Source of the DNA: Helicobacter sp. 11S02629-2
Lineage (GTDB): Bacteria > Campylobacterota > Campylobacteria > Campylobacterales > Helicobacteraceae
Length of the DNA stretch: 64,000 nucleotides
NCBI RefSeq assembly: GCF_002272875.1
Contig: NZ_MLAN01000004.1
Span: 1 to 64,000, forward strand
Reading direction: 5' to 3'
Both the position numbers and the translations under genes were made by a program. Below the pieces are notes generated by a model that searched no databases, was not told where the DNA came from, and saw only the letters and a program-made list of their open reading frames with translations. Below, one piece after another: positions 1 to 10,640 of the stretch. Numbering within the stretch: position 1 is the stretch's first letter; every line of letters starts with the position of its first letter.

Positions 1-1341
1 CATTTTGCATAGACTGAGTTATCTCTTCTATAGCAGTAGCAGATTGTTCTAAAGAAGAAGCTTGTGCATTAGAGCTAGTTGATAGATTAGTAATTTGTGT
101 ATTTAGCTTTTTAGCTTCTTCATTAAGTAAAGAAGCAAAGCTTAAAGAACTTTTTAACATCTTTCTTATTTCTTCTCCTAAGGCATTAGTTACTCTTTCT
201 ACACTACCTTTATTAGCTATATTACCTTTATCATCTAATACAGAAGTAGAGAAGTCTAATCTAAGATAGCTATCAAATACTCTTTCTATTTCATTCATAT
301 TACTTCCTATCTTAGTTTCTAATACATCTAACATATTATTAAGTACATCTTTAAGTTCTAGTAATTGAGGATTAGCAGGGTTTTTAGTTATACGTATACT
401 TAGATTACCTTCTTCTATAGTCTTAGCTACTTCTAGGGCTTGTGATACTGCTGAAGAGTCTTTGGAGAGAGAAGATTGGATATTAGTAATATTAGAGTTT
501 ATTACATTAGCCATTATTTTAAATTCATCTTTTAGTTTCTTATCTAGTAGCTTCATATTACTTACTTCATTTTTATTTAAAGAAGTAAAGAAGTTAGTTA
601 GAGAATCTTTTATATAAGTTATAGAACCTACTATGTATTTATAAAAGAGTATGCCTGCTATTAGAGAGCATATAACAAGGATGATAAATGTAATTATTAG
701 ATTAATCCAAAAGGAGTAGAGCATCTTTTGTTTGATGGGGGTCATCAAAGCGTCTAGATGATGTTGTAAGTCATCTGTGTAGACTCCAGTTGAGATATAC
801 ATGCCATTGGTATTTGGGATTAAGGTAGCATAAGAAAGTTTTGGAGCAAGTGAACTGCTGCCATCTCTATTATACTTATTCCATACATAAGAGACTGTGC
901 CGCCACCTCCTTGTGCTGCCTCATCTAGTTTACGGAATAAATACACACCATTAGAATCTTTTACATCTTTAACATCTTTTCCTACAAGACTAGCATCTGG
1001 GTAAACAAGGATGGTAGTGCCTTTTACAACAAAATAGTAGTTTTCTTCACTGCTATTTTGGAGGTTAGAGTTCCCCCCCCCCCCATTCGTATATCTGAGA
1101 TGGCTTTAGATATCAAAGCTATTTGATCATTTGTATCCATGCCCTTAACTAATGCACCTAAAGAATCAGCTATAGAGTCTGTAGAAGTCTTTAAAGTCTT
1201 AGTAGTGTTTTGGTAGTAAGTCTGCGTAAAACCATTTTCAAAAAGCTTTATTTGATGCTCGCTATTGTAAAAAAACAGTACAAACACAACTATAAAAACT
1301 ATAAATATAAAAGACATAAACGCCATAAGTTTTATACGCAT
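1..1341 (-). CDS. Methyl-accepting chemotaxis protein, out of frame at a poly-G tract; C-terminus outside window
   Basis: This is a membrane chemoreceptor. The first 105 codons (from 1341) encode an N-terminal membrane helix and the start of a periplasmic domain. The frame then breaks at a run of 12 G (coding sense) at 1073-1084 and stops 16 codons later. Reading continues without stops in another frame from about 1072 to the window edge: a Cache-type sensor segment with YPDASLVGKDV, a second membrane helix (around 655-740), then a HAMP-like and signalling region with LEQSATAIEEITQSM. A tract of 10 or 13 G would restore one frame, so I read this as a phase-variable gene in its OFF state rather than a dead gene. 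A good ribosome site (AAAGGGGTGG) precedes the ATG. cheB and cheR lie nearby. The ligand cannot be predicted. Confidence 0.88.
1073..1084 (-). repeat. G12 homopolymer (C12 on plus strand) in the chemoreceptor gene
   Basis: Twelve consecutive C on the plus strand lie inside the periplasmic sensor region of the chemoreceptor gene. Tracts of this length are prone to slipped-strand mispairing. As sequenced, the count leaves the downstream coding sequence out of frame; 10 or 13 G would join the two halves. Confidence 0.92.
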
Positions 1342-1562
1342 AGACCTACCACCCCTTTTTGATTGTAAAGATGAAATTAGTTTAACTTAAGTTAACCATT
1401 ATAAAAAAAGATCATTCTATCTTCAATACAAGGTAAATGTGAGAGGGATTTGAAAAATCATTACTTAAACTATAAAAATATAGCAAGATAAGTTACTTTT
1501 ATATACAAAAAATGTGGATTATAAGGAAGGGATGATATAAAAACAGTAAGACCAAGACTATC

Positions 1563-1595
1563 AAGCACTAGATTCTTAATCTAAATCTAGTGCTT
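1563..1595. terminator. Stem-loop downstream of the 413-residue outer membrane protein gene
   Basis: A perfect 12-bp inverted repeat (AAGCACTAGATT / AATCTAGTGCTT) with a 9-nt loop lies 42 nt beyond the stop of the outer membrane protein gene. There is no strong T run, so it is a plausible but not certain terminator. It also carries the AGATTC word seen throughout the window. The rest of the gap 1342-1636 shows no gene. Confidence 0.5.
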
Positions 1596-1636
1596 AAAAT
1601 CAAAAAGATGCGACTATAAAAACTCTATAAGCTTAA

Positions 1637-2878
1637 TTAAAACTTAAACTTAGTAAAGGCTAAGACGTTAAGTTTATCTGCTGCATTAAAGCCTGTAGCT
1701 ACTACACCAGCTCCAACACTCCAGTTGATTTTGTCTTGATTGATTACCTGCCAGTTTAACACAGCTGAAGCCTCATGGTAGTTACCACCTGCGTATAATA
1801 AGTCAAAGTTTAAAGTCTTACTTAGCATAAAGCCACCAAAGACATACCATGTGCTAACACCTGCATTTAGGTAAGCTCTACTTAAAGTGTTACCACTTAA
1901 GCCAACTGGACTAAAGAACTGCCCATAAAATCTTGTCCTATCATTAAGCGATACAACGCCTTTGTTGCCTATGTACATATAACCAGCACCTAGTTTAAAC
2001 ATATCCATGAATGTAAACTCTTGATCTATCCAGTACATCATGCCAAAGTCGTTATCAACACCTATGCTGTTTTGCCAAAGTGTTCTAAAAGTAGTCATCG
2101 ACATAACACTTGACTTATCACCTAGCTTTAAAGAAGCCCTAACTCCAGCTTGTGCTAAAGGTGCGTTAAAAGCACCTTGTCTCATCCAGTAAGCTCCATA
2201 AGGGTTAATACTTACCATATCAGCTATATTAAAATCTAAACCACCAGCAAAGATATTTCTTTGGAAGAAGTTTCCAAAGTTACCAAGTGTAGTGTTATAA
2301 GGCGCAAAAGCACTTAAGCCTGAGCCAAACTTACCAAAGTCAGAGTTAAACTCAGGTGAAAGGTTATAGCCTGTGTTTAACCAGTCATTGATATAAGTAC
2401 CCCAGATACCAAAGTTTTGACTTTGATAGTTAAAAGCTATACCTTGGTTAAAACCGCCTATCCAGTCTGCTGTGTTTAAAACATCATTAACGTTATATCT
2501 ACCAAGGACTAGTTTGAAGTCTTTAGAATCATACTTAAAGTAAAGATCTGAAAGATCTATAAAAGGCTTATTATAAATATTATCAAAAGAGTAGCCTTTA
2601 GTGCCTACTAAAGCATTTCTGTTATATGGTGAGAAAGCTGCTAGTGCACCAACTCCTAAGTGGACATTATCAAAAGCAAAGTCGCCTGCTATATGACCGC
2701 TTATACCGGCATAGCTTGACTGACGAGTGCCATCACCATAGTTAACTGCGTTTCCATTTCCAAATCCTAGGTCGCCAAAAGCACCCACATACCCGTTATA
2801 GTTAAAGTCCACAGCACTCGCTGCCCCAAGACCTAAAGCACCAACTAAAGCAATAGAAGCCATTATCTTTTTTGTCAT
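1637..2878 (-). CDS. Outer membrane porin-like protein, 413 aa
   Basis: This is a predicted beta-barrel outer membrane protein. It starts with a classical signal peptide (MTKKIMASIALVGALGLG...ASA, cleaved before VDFNYNGYVG). It is rich in alternating aromatic and polar residues and ends in Phe (FTKFKF), as outer membrane barrels usually do. I chose the ATG at 2878 over one five codons upstream because AAGGATATAG sits about 8 nt before it. It resembles the 'outer membrane family protein' group of Helicobacter. The next gene (2966-4300) is a paralogue: both share a GRY motif in the first half and a TRFYG motif in the second. A role as porin or adhesin is inferred from fold only. Confidence 0.85.
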   Translation of the reverse strand: MTKKIMASIALVGALGLGAASAVDFNYNGYVGAFGDLGFGNGNAVNYGDGTRQSSYAGISGHIAGDFAFDNVHLGVGALAAFSPYNRNALVGTKGYSFDNIYNKPFIDLSDLYFKYDSKDFKLVLGRYNVNDVLNTADWIGGFNQGIAFNYQSQNFGIWGTYINDWLNTGYNLSPEFNSDFGKFGSGLSAFAPYNTTLGNFGNFFQRNIFAGGLDFNIADMVSINPYGAYWMRQGAFNAPLAQAGVRASLKLGDKSSVMSMTTFRTLWQNSIGVDNDFGMMYWIDQEFTFMDMFKLGAGYMYIGNKGVVSLNDRTRFYGQFFSPVGLSGNTLSRAYLNAGVSTWYVFGGFMLSKTLNFDLLYAGGNYHEASAVLNWQVINQDKINWSVGAGVVATGFNAADKLNVLAFTKFKF

Positions 2879-2965
2879 ATCTATATCCTTCATTCTAAAA
2901 TTGCCACTTCAAAGTTGCATTCAAGATAATATCGGCATTTAAAGGACAAACTGTAAAGATGGAAT

Positions 2966-4300
2966 CTAAAAAGTTAGCTTAGTAAAAGCCATAAGGGCAT
3001 TATTATCATCTGAAATATGTTTTAAAGAAAAGCTTAGCTTTGAAAGACTAGCGTAAGAGTAAGCAAGACCTGCATCTAAAGATAGACGTTTTATGCCTTC
3101 TACTTTTAAAGTATAAAGCTTATAGCTTAAAGCAAGTGAAAGCTCTTTATAAGTGCCAAAGGCAGCTAGTGCTTGAAGGCTAAGGCGTGAAGTGCTAGCC
3201 TTTGCAAAAAGATAGCCTGTTATACTGCCAGTTTTAAAGTAGTCTATGCCGTTTAGATACTTACCATAAAACCTTGTGCTATCACTTAGTGCAAAGATGC
3301 TTTGACTTGCACTTTGTGCGCCTTTCCCAAGATTAGGCATAGCTATAGAAGCTAAAAAGCCCCCTCCTAGTTCAAACGCAAAAGCACGGTAGTAAAAGCT
3401 AAAAGCTTCATCAAACACTATAAGAGTAGCAAGGCTAGGGCTAAGCATGGAGTAAGATTCTAAGTTGTTAGCTTGAAAAAGCACATCTAGTCTAGTTAAA
3501 GAAAAGCTTGTGAGGCTAAAGTCAAACTTATAAGCACTCTTTAGCCCAGCTTGAACTAAAGGCTTAAAGTAGCTAGTCCCAAGGCTACTTAAATCATGTG
3601 TATTAAAAAGCACCCATGGGCTTATATAAAAGCCCTTATAAGAGAAGTTACCACCAAGACTAAGTATCTCTCCTCCTATAAAAGTGTCTTTTGAAGTGGG
3701 ATTAAAAGGCTTTAAAGTTGTCATAAAAGAGCCTATACGACCCGCTAAGATTCCAGTTTGCAGATAAGAGTTTATATAGTTTAAGTAGATATTGGAGTTT
3801 TTAAACGCGTAGTTTATACTAGCCCCTTGTAAGGGACCATATATAAAGTCATTATCAAAAGCTAGCTTAGTAGTTTTTATATCTTCTAGGGCGTAGCGAC
3901 CAGCAACTACTGTGAGATTAGAGTTTATATATCTAAAGTAGGCATTTAGCACATCTTGCCTACTTTGATAGCCAAAGTGAGTATTACTTACATCAAATAA
4001 GTATTCATTATAAGGGAAGATATTCCAAGCACCAAGCACTCCAAGTCCTACTTGATAGTTATCATAGATATCTAACTTGCCAGTTACAGAAGTACTAAGT
4101 CCTAAAAAAGTATTATTAACCCCAAAGTTAGTGGCAAAAAGGCTACCTAAGTGACCTTGCAAGCTAAGGCTTAAGATCTTATTTTTATACACTGTAGGCT
4201 TGTGATTAAAACTAGATTCTTTACTTTGGTTTTTAAGCGTATCTGCTTGTGCGAACAAAAAGCTAAAAACTAGGAGGGTAAGTGCAAGCCTTTTAGTCAT
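2966..4300 (-). CDS. Outer membrane porin-like protein, 444 aa, paralogue of the neighbour
   Basis: This second predicted beta-barrel protein has a signal peptide (MTKRLALTLLVFSFLFAQA) and ends in LTF. It shares several landmarks with the 413-residue protein just downstream, including AGRYALEDI against LGRYNVNDV and DSTRFYGK against DRTRFYGQ, so the two probably arose by duplication. Its ATG at 4300 overlaps the cheB stop codon in the string GATGACTAA, so translation is likely coupled to cheB. An ATG seven codons upstream is possible but lies inside cheB. Linkage of an outer membrane protein to chemotaxis adaptation genes is unusual and may reflect only shared transcription. Confidence 0.82.
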   Translation of the reverse strand: MTKRLALTLLVFSFLFAQADTLKNQSKESSFNHKPTVYKNKILSLSLQGHLGSLFATNFGVNNTFLGLSTSVTGKLDIYDNYQVGLGVLGAWNIFPYNEYLFDVSNTHFGYQSRQDVLNAYFRYINSNLTVVAGRYALEDIKTTKLAFDNDFIYGPLQGASINYAFKNSNIYLNYINSYLQTGILAGRIGSFMTTLKPFNPTSKDTFIGGEILSLGGNFSYKGFYISPWVLFNTHDLSSLGTSYFKPLVQAGLKSAYKFDFSLTSFSLTRLDVLFQANNLESYSMLSPSLATLIVFDEAFSFYYRAFAFELGGGFLASIAMPNLGKGAQSASQSIFALSDSTRFYGKYLNGIDYFKTGSITGYLFAKASTSRLSLQALAAFGTYKELSLALSYKLYTLKVEGIKRLSLDAGLAYSYASLSKLSFSLKHISDDNNALMAFTKLTF

Positions 4301-4976
4301 CTTGCCCTTTCTGAAGTGCAAAAGTCTTTTTGCTACTAAGTGCTACTATCCTTGCTGGAATCTTATCAAGTGGAAGTATCTCTCTAACCGCACCAGCTTC
4401 TATTGCCTTTTTTGGCATACCAAAAACAACGCAGCTTTTTTCATCTTGGGCTATGGTATAAGCACCATTATCAAAAAGCTCCTTCATGCCTATACTGCCA
4501 TCATCCCCCATGCCTGTAAGTATGATAGCTAGAGTGTTTGCCCCACTTACGTTATTAGCAGATCTAAAAAGTATATCTACGCTTGGCTTATGCCTAGAGA
4601 TTCGCCTTTCATCAAAGGGCTTTACTATATACTTACCCGCCTCAATGCCTATTAGCACGTGGCAGTCTCCTGAGGCTACATAAACTGAGCTTGGCTGAAG
4701 CACCATCTTTTCAGTTACTTCATATACATCCATCTCTGAGTTAGCATTTAGTCTTTGCACCAAAGAGGCTGAGAAAGTTTTAGGTATATGCTGGACTACT
4801 ACTATAGGAGGGAGGCCACGAGGAAGCTTGGAAAATATACTATTAAGCGCTTCTGTGCCACCAGTTGAAGAGCCTATAACTATTAACTTATCTTTTGGTG
4901 CTATGGCTGGTTTACTAGGAAGCACAGTATCTGGATGATGCTTTTCTTCCACTAAGTAAGGAGTTTTGTTTTTCAT
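4293..4976 (-). CDS. cheB: Chemotaxis protein-glutamate methylesterase CheB, no receiver domain
   Basis: CheB removes methyl groups from chemoreceptor glutamates and so resets adaptation. All 227 residues correspond to the catalytic domain. The Ser-His-Asp triad is visible: GSSTGG (Ser37), QHIP (His63) and LTGMGDDG (Asp159). The N-terminal response-regulator domain of enterobacterial CheB is absent, as in Campylobacter CheB, so activation by CheA phosphorylation is not expected. cheR lies 56 nt upstream on the same strand and the porin-like gene overlaps its stop, so all three probably share a transcript. Confidence 0.93.
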   Translation of the reverse strand: MKNKTPYLVEEKHHPDTVLPSKPAIAPKDKLIVIGSSTGGTEALNSIFSKLPRGLPPIVVVQHIPKTFSASLVQRLNANSEMDVYEVTEKMVLQPSSVYVASGDCHVLIGIEAGKYIVKPFDERRISRHKPSVDILFRSANNVSGANTLAIILTGMGDDGSIGMKELFDNGAYTIAQDEKSCVVFGMPKKAIEAGAVREILPLDKIPARIVALSSKKTFALQKGQDD

Positions 4977-5032
4977 ATATAATCTCTTTTAAAAGGCATA
5001 CACCCTGCCCTAAGTTTTGTAAAAGCTTGCAT

Positions 5033-6702
<1,670 letters not shown>

Positions 6703-6778
6703 TACTTTTTGTGCTTAAAAGACTTTAGATTCTAAAAGATGAGTGTTTTTAGGGATGAAAGCTTTAGGGCTTTTATAA

Positions 6779-6803
6779 GTTGTGGAATCTAAGATTCCAC
6801 AAC
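6779..6803. terminator. 12-bp inverted repeat between pdxJ and an outer membrane protein gene
   Basis: GTTGTGGAATCT and AGATTCCACAAC form a perfect 12-bp stem around a single base between two convergent genes, so it could serve both as a terminator. Neither side has a strong T run. The arms contain GAATCT and its complement, the over-represented word of this window. Confidence 0.55.
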
Positions 6804-6880
6804 ATAACAAAATATAAAAAAAGCAAAGCTTACATAACAAAGCTTTAAGACCTTAAAAAGACTTAGAAGCTTTTATAAAA

Positions 6881-7600
6881 CTAGAACATATAGCTATAGC
6901 CAACTTGGATGATGTAGTTTCTTAAAGTAGCTTGTGCTTTATCACTTCCAAATGCATTTTTATCTGAAGCTTTTATATCTGTGCCAAGTAGAGGGATTTT
7001 CGCGCCTAGCTTTACAACTTGGTGCTCTCCTAAGTTCATACTTACACCTACATTTAAAGGTAAAGCAAAGCTATTACCAGCAAACTTAATAGTTTGACTG
7101 TCGCTTCCTTCACCAGGAACTAAGATAGTGCTTTTCATATCTATGCTAAAGTTTGAAAACCCTGCTCCTAGACCTACATAAGCTCCAAACATATCAGTTA
7201 CGTTATAGAAGAAGTCAACATTAGCAGCTACTAGGTGGTTGAAGTTTATTGTTTCAAATGTTTGGGTTGCCTTAGTAGATCCGCTAGTACCTTCTACACC
7301 ATTACTAAGTGAGATTGCATTAGTTTTGCTTGCAAAGCTTTGAGAGAAGTTATAGCTTAGGTAGTATCTTAGTCCCATTTTAGGAGTAAAGTTTTGTTGA
7401 TAACCTGCATCTAGACCTAGCACATAGCCAACGCCTGTATCTGGCAGCATACTTTTATTATCTTTAAGTTCATTAAGATAGCTTGGAGTAGTTATAGCAA
7501 GACCAGCATTAGCCCCTACAAATACACCACTTTTTGCATAACTTGCAGAACCTAAAGCTAATGCCAAACATACTGCGCTTAATAAGACTTTCTTCTTCAT
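6881..7600 (-). CDS. Outer membrane beta-barrel protein, 239 aa
   Basis: This is a small predicted outer membrane barrel with a signal peptide (MKKKVLLSAVCLALALGS...SYA), alternating beta-strand patterns (GVFVGANAGLAI, GLRYYLSYNF, YVGLGAGF) and a C-terminal aromatic (QVGYSYMF). It resembles the small Helicobacter OMP family with an eight-stranded, opacity-protein-like barrel; the exact subfamily is uncertain. A ribosome site (AAGGGATTT) precedes the ATG. A T14 tract in the promoter, about 85 nt upstream, suggests that expression varies between cells. Function is unknown; adhesion or structural roles are common in this group. Confidence 0.8.
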   Translation of the reverse strand: MKKKVLLSAVCLALALGSASYAKSGVFVGANAGLAITTPSYLNELKDNKSMLPDTGVGYVLGLDAGYQQNFTPKMGLRYYLSYNFSQSFASKTNAISLSNGVEGTSGSTKATQTFETINFNHLVAANVDFFYNVTDMFGAYVGLGAGFSNFSIDMKSTILVPGEGSDSQTIKFAGNSFALPLNVGVSMNLGEHQVVKLGAKIPLLGTDIKASDKNAFGSDKAQATLRNYIIQVGYSYMF

Positions 7601-7664
7601 TCATAAATCCCTTATATTTAAAAATTAATAGAGATTAAACCAAAACTAAAAAGTAGGGTTTAAA

Positions 7665-7698
7665 ATCATAAAGTTAATGTATTCAAAAAAAAAAAAAA
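7665..7698 (-). promoter_or_regulatory. Predicted promoter with a T14 tract at the -35 position
   Basis: On the minus strand a -10-like TATGAT (7665-7670) lies about 65 nt before the start codon of the 239-residue protein. Fourteen consecutive T (7685-7698) cover the place where a -35 element would be. Poly-T tracts at this position tune promoter strength in some H. pylori outer membrane protein genes such as sabA. The tract is seen directly; the promoter role is inferred. Confidence 0.6.
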
Positions 7699-8024
7699 CG
7701 CAAGCCCTCACACGTAAAAAAGGAAGTATTTTTATCTTTTTTACTTATCAGTAAATATTTATTAAAGTAATCTTGATATTTATAGCTTTTTATGAAGAAA
7801 TGTTGATATTTTACTAACTACTTTTAACTAAATGAAGGGCTATTATATTTTGCTTCTATAAGAGTTTAAGGGTTGCACAGTTACTTTTTTATTAGCCTAA
7901 TTTTATCTTGATGCTAGGAGATAAAAAGTCAACTTGGCAATCTTTAAATTATCATTATAAGACTTATGCAATCAAGTCATAGCAAGCATATATTTAAAAA
8001 TGCCCAAAACAAAGCTATATTAAA
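7699..8024. other. Gene-free AT-rich gap between the beta-barrel protein gene and flhB
   Basis: I see no convincing open reading frame, RNA gene or strong hairpin here. It lies upstream of the beta-barrel gene and downstream of flhB, so it may hold the flhB terminator, but no clear stem with a T run was found. Confidence 0.5.
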
Positions 8025-9122
8025 CTAATGCTTCTTTTTAATGTTTTTCATAAAGTTTGGTGTTTTGCCTTTGGCTTGTTCAAGCTTTGCTACTTCATGG
8101 AAAAGGATGACTACGGCTTCAAACATAGTAGTAGGTATAGTCCTTGAGACATCTACTACCCTATAGAGTTCGCGCGCTAGGGGTGGGTCTTCGATGATTT
8201 CTATGTCATGCTCTCTTGCTATGCCTTTTATGCGTATAGCTAGATTATCTATACCTTTTGCTACTACAACTGGGGCTGGGTCTTTGTCCCCATCAAAGCG
8301 CAAGGCTACGGCATAGTGGGTTGGGTTAGTAACTACGACGTTTGCAGTAGGGATAGCCGCCATCATCTTACTCATGGCATTTTTCATCATAAGCTGGCGG
8401 ATTTTAGCTTTTACTTCTTGGTTACCTTCTTGCTGTTTAAACTCATCTTTTACTTCTTGCTTGCTCATCTTTAAAGACTTCATATACTGAAAGCGTTTTA
8501 CTAAAAAATCTATCGTTGCCATGACTAAAAATATAAAAAGAAGCACGCCTATAAGTATCAAAGCTTTATCATAAAACCAGTGGGTTTGCACATAAAGATT
8601 ACTCCTTGCAATGCCCGGCAAGTCTTTTAAAAAACCTAAAAATATAAAAAATGCCACTACAAAGGCTATGGATACTTTAAGGGTGATTAAGATTCCATCT
8701 AGTAGCTTTTTAAGAGAGAAAACGTTTTTCATACCCTTTATGGGGTCTATCTTTTCTAACTTTGGCGTAAGTACTTTAAAGCTTAGTAAAAAGCCAATCT
8801 GTGCTACGTTACCAACTACGCCTGCTACTACTAAGGCTGCAAAAAAAGGCAAAGTTGTGATGGCTAGGACTTTAAAGCCCATCAAAGCTAGACCATAGAT
8901 ATTCATCTCTGTAAAGTCAAGTCCAAAAAGGCTTACAACTTGTGTATAGAGTTTTTTAAACTCAGACACCCAAAAAGGAAAGATGACAAAAAGCACTACA
9001 AAACTAACCACTAACCCTATAAAGCCAACTAGCTCAGGGCTTTTAGAAACACTTCCTTCTTCCCTAGCCTTTTGGATCTTTCTAGCACTGGGGGCTTCTG
9101 TCTTTTCTGCATCATCTGCCAT
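8025..9122 (-). CDS. flhB: Flagellar export apparatus protein FlhB
   Basis: FlhB is an inner-membrane part of the flagellar type III export gate; its cytoplasmic domain switches export from hook to filament substrates. The 365-residue protein begins with the charged family start (MADDAEKTEAPSARKIQKARE). Four membrane segments follow between about 30 and 215, then the cytoplasmic domain with the autocleavage motif NPTH at residues 266-269. The ATG overlaps the mobA stop codon by 11 nt, so the two are co-transcribed. Other flagellar genes in the window (flgB, flgC, fliE) are far away, as is usual for dispersed flagellar genes in this phylum. Confidence 0.96.
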   Translation of the reverse strand: MADDAEKTEAPSARKIQKAREEGSVSKSPELVGFIGLVVSFVVLFVIFPFWVSEFKKLYTQVVSLFGLDFTEMNIYGLALMGFKVLAITTLPFFAALVVAGVVGNVAQIGFLLSFKVLTPKLEKIDPIKGMKNVFSLKKLLDGILITLKVSIAFVVAFFIFLGFLKDLPGIARSNLYVQTHWFYDKALILIGVLLFIFLVMATIDFLVKRFQYMKSLKMSKQEVKDEFKQQEGNQEVKAKIRQLMMKNAMSKMMAAIPTANVVVTNPTHYAVALRFDGDKDPAPVVVAKGIDNLAIRIKGIAREHDIEIIEDPPLARELYRVVDVSRTIPTTMFEAVVILFHEVAKLEQAKGKTPNFMKNIKKKH

Positions 9123-9795
9123 GAGTGCCGCCTTTAGTTTTTGCGTGTAGTTTTAGGGCTTCTTTATAGCTAGCCTCAGTGTTCATATTAAAAAACTCTG
9201 CTTCATCTTTTATATTTATGTATTCAAACTTAAGACTTTTTAAAAGCAAACCTAGCTTATAGTCTCCTTTTATAAGACTTTGTTTTATAGAATCTAAACT
9301 ACTTAGCTCCCACTTTGAAGGCAAAAAGTGATCTCTTAAGGGCGTTTTTATAAAGGCTTCTTTTTTGGAATCTAAAAGCTTTTGCAAGGTAGCCATACTT
9401 AAAAAAGGAGTATCCACACTCATAAACACACAAGGCGTTTGCAAGGCTAGCAAGCTAGCATAGATTCCATAAAGTGGTGAGTGAGTGGATCTTTTGATAT
9501 GGGTGGTAGTGGCATTTGTATCTGTAGTTATGGAATCTAAAAAGTCTTTTTTTAAAACTTCACTTTCTACTATGAAGTTTATGCTTTTAGATTCTAAGTC
9601 TTTAGATTCTAAAAGTGGGTAAGTAGTATCTTTAAGACAAAGATAGACTTTACACCTTATGCCACTAGCTTTAAAACCTTCACTTAGCCTTTCATACTGA
9701 TAAAGGCTTAAGGGCTTTTTTTCAAACTCACATAGGCTTTTATCAGCACCAAAACGTGAGCTTAGTCCCCCACAAAGTATCACAAGAGTAGACAT
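9112..9795 (-). CDS. mobA: Molybdenum cofactor guanylyltransferase MobA
   Basis: MobA attaches GMP to molybdopterin to form the bis-MGD cofactor needed by enzymes such as NapA, encoded in this window. The N-terminus TLVILCGGLSSRFGADKSL is the nucleotidyltransferase signature (LxGGxSxRxGxDK), and SVDTPFL supplies the metal-binding Asp region. At 227 aa it is slightly longer than typical MobA, with a divergent middle rich in ESK/DSK. The start overlaps nothing and dapB ends 10 nt upstream; the stop overlaps flhB. moeA elsewhere in the window serves the same cofactor. Confidence 0.85.
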   Translation of the reverse strand: MSTLVILCGGLSSRFGADKSLCEFEKKPLSLYQYERLSEGFKASGIRCKVYLCLKDTTYPLLESKDLESKSINFIVESEVLKKDFLDSITTDTNATTTHIKRSTHSPLYGIYASLLALQTPCVFMSVDTPFLSMATLQKLLDSKKEAFIKTPLRDHFLPSKWELSSLDSIKQSLIKGDYKLGLLLKSLKFEYINIKDEAEFFNMNTEASYKEALKLHAKTKGGTHGR

Positions 9796-9805
9796 GTAAG
9801 CCTTA

Positions 9806-10555
9806 CTACTTAAAGATGTCTTTTATACTATAAAGCTTAGGAGGCTTATTTGCTATCCAGAGGGCACAGTCTAGGGCGCCATTAGCAAAAGCAAAACGTG
9901 AGGTTGCATAGTGGGTTAACTCTAAAAACTCCCCATCTCCATAGAATCCAACAGTATGCTTTCCATAGAGGTCTCCTCCTCTTAAGCTTTGCATACCTAT
10001 ATCGTTTTCTTTTCTTACACATATACCATCTCTACTTTTTACTAAGTGAGACTTATCAAGCTTTCTTGCTTCTAAAGCACTATCTGCTAGGCTTAAAGCT
10101 GTGCCAGAAGGCGCATCTTTTTTGTATTTATGATGCATCTCTAAGATCTCTATATCAAAGTTAGGAAGTTTTTTAGCAACCTCGCTTACTAGCTCATTTA
10201 AGACTAAAACACCTTTGCTCATATTGGTTGAGTAAAGTATAGGCATCTTAGTGCTAGCTGTGTTTATAAAATCCATAGTCGCAGCATCTAGTCCAGTAGT
10301 GCCTATGACTAAAGGCTTAGGCGTTATAAGTGCGTGCTCTACTAAAAGCTTAGTAGAAACTGGAGAAGAAAAATCTATAACTACATCAACAGATTCTAAA
10401 AACTCTTTATAGTCTGTAGTATCTATGCTTGAAGGAATCTGCCCTTCAACTAAAGCTTTAGCAAAAACTGCCTTAGTTTTATAGGTATCTTCTAAGCTTT
10501 CTCTTACTAAACTGCCAACTCTGCCGTATGCACCAAGTATGCCTATTTTTAACAT
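9806..10555 (-). CDS. dapB: 4-hydroxy-tetrahydrodipicolinate reductase
   Basis: DapB reduces the dihydrodipicolinate precursor with NAD(P)H in the lysine and meso-diaminopimelate pathway, which feeds peptidoglycan. The 249-residue protein has an N-terminal dinucleotide-binding fold (GILGAYGRVGSLV), the VIGTTG loop and the catalytic segment EMHHKYKKDAPSGTA. Its length is typical. It heads a minus-strand set, dapB-mobA-flhB, with spacings of 10 nt and then an 11-nt overlap. trxB lies upstream, separated by a double hairpin that probably ends the trxAB transcript. Confidence 0.95.
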   Translation of the reverse strand: MLKIGILGAYGRVGSLVRESLEDTYKTKAVFAKALVEGQIPSSIDTTDYKEFLESVDVVIDFSSPVSTKLLVEHALITPKPLVIGTTGLDAATMDFINTASTKMPILYSTNMSKGVLVLNELVSEVAKKLPNFDIEILEMHHKYKKDAPSGTALSLADSALEARKLDKSHLVKSRDGICVRKENDIGMQSLRGGDLYGKHTVGFYGDGEFLELTHYATSRFAFANGALDCALWIANKPPKLYSIKDIFK

Positions 10556-10582
10556 GTGTTTATCTTTAAAATAATGAGATTA

Positions 10583-10624
10583 AGGCTAAAAGCCTTAAGA
10601 ATCCTAACGTAAAAAGTTAGGATT
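10583..10624 (-). terminator. Two adjacent hairpins after trxB
   Basis: Just past the trxB stop codon are AATCCTAAC...GTTAGGATT (10600-10608 with 10616-10624) and, further on, AAGGC-TAAAA-GCCTT (10583-10597). They lie between trxB and dapB and probably end the trxA-trxB transcript. Confidence 0.6.
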
Positions 10625-10640
10625 TAAAGTAAGGGTAGGA

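Noticed and set aside
1024-1341. A separate 105-residue membrane protein
   Set aside because: It is only the first part of the chemoreceptor, ended artificially by the G12 tract; the downstream frame continues the same domain.
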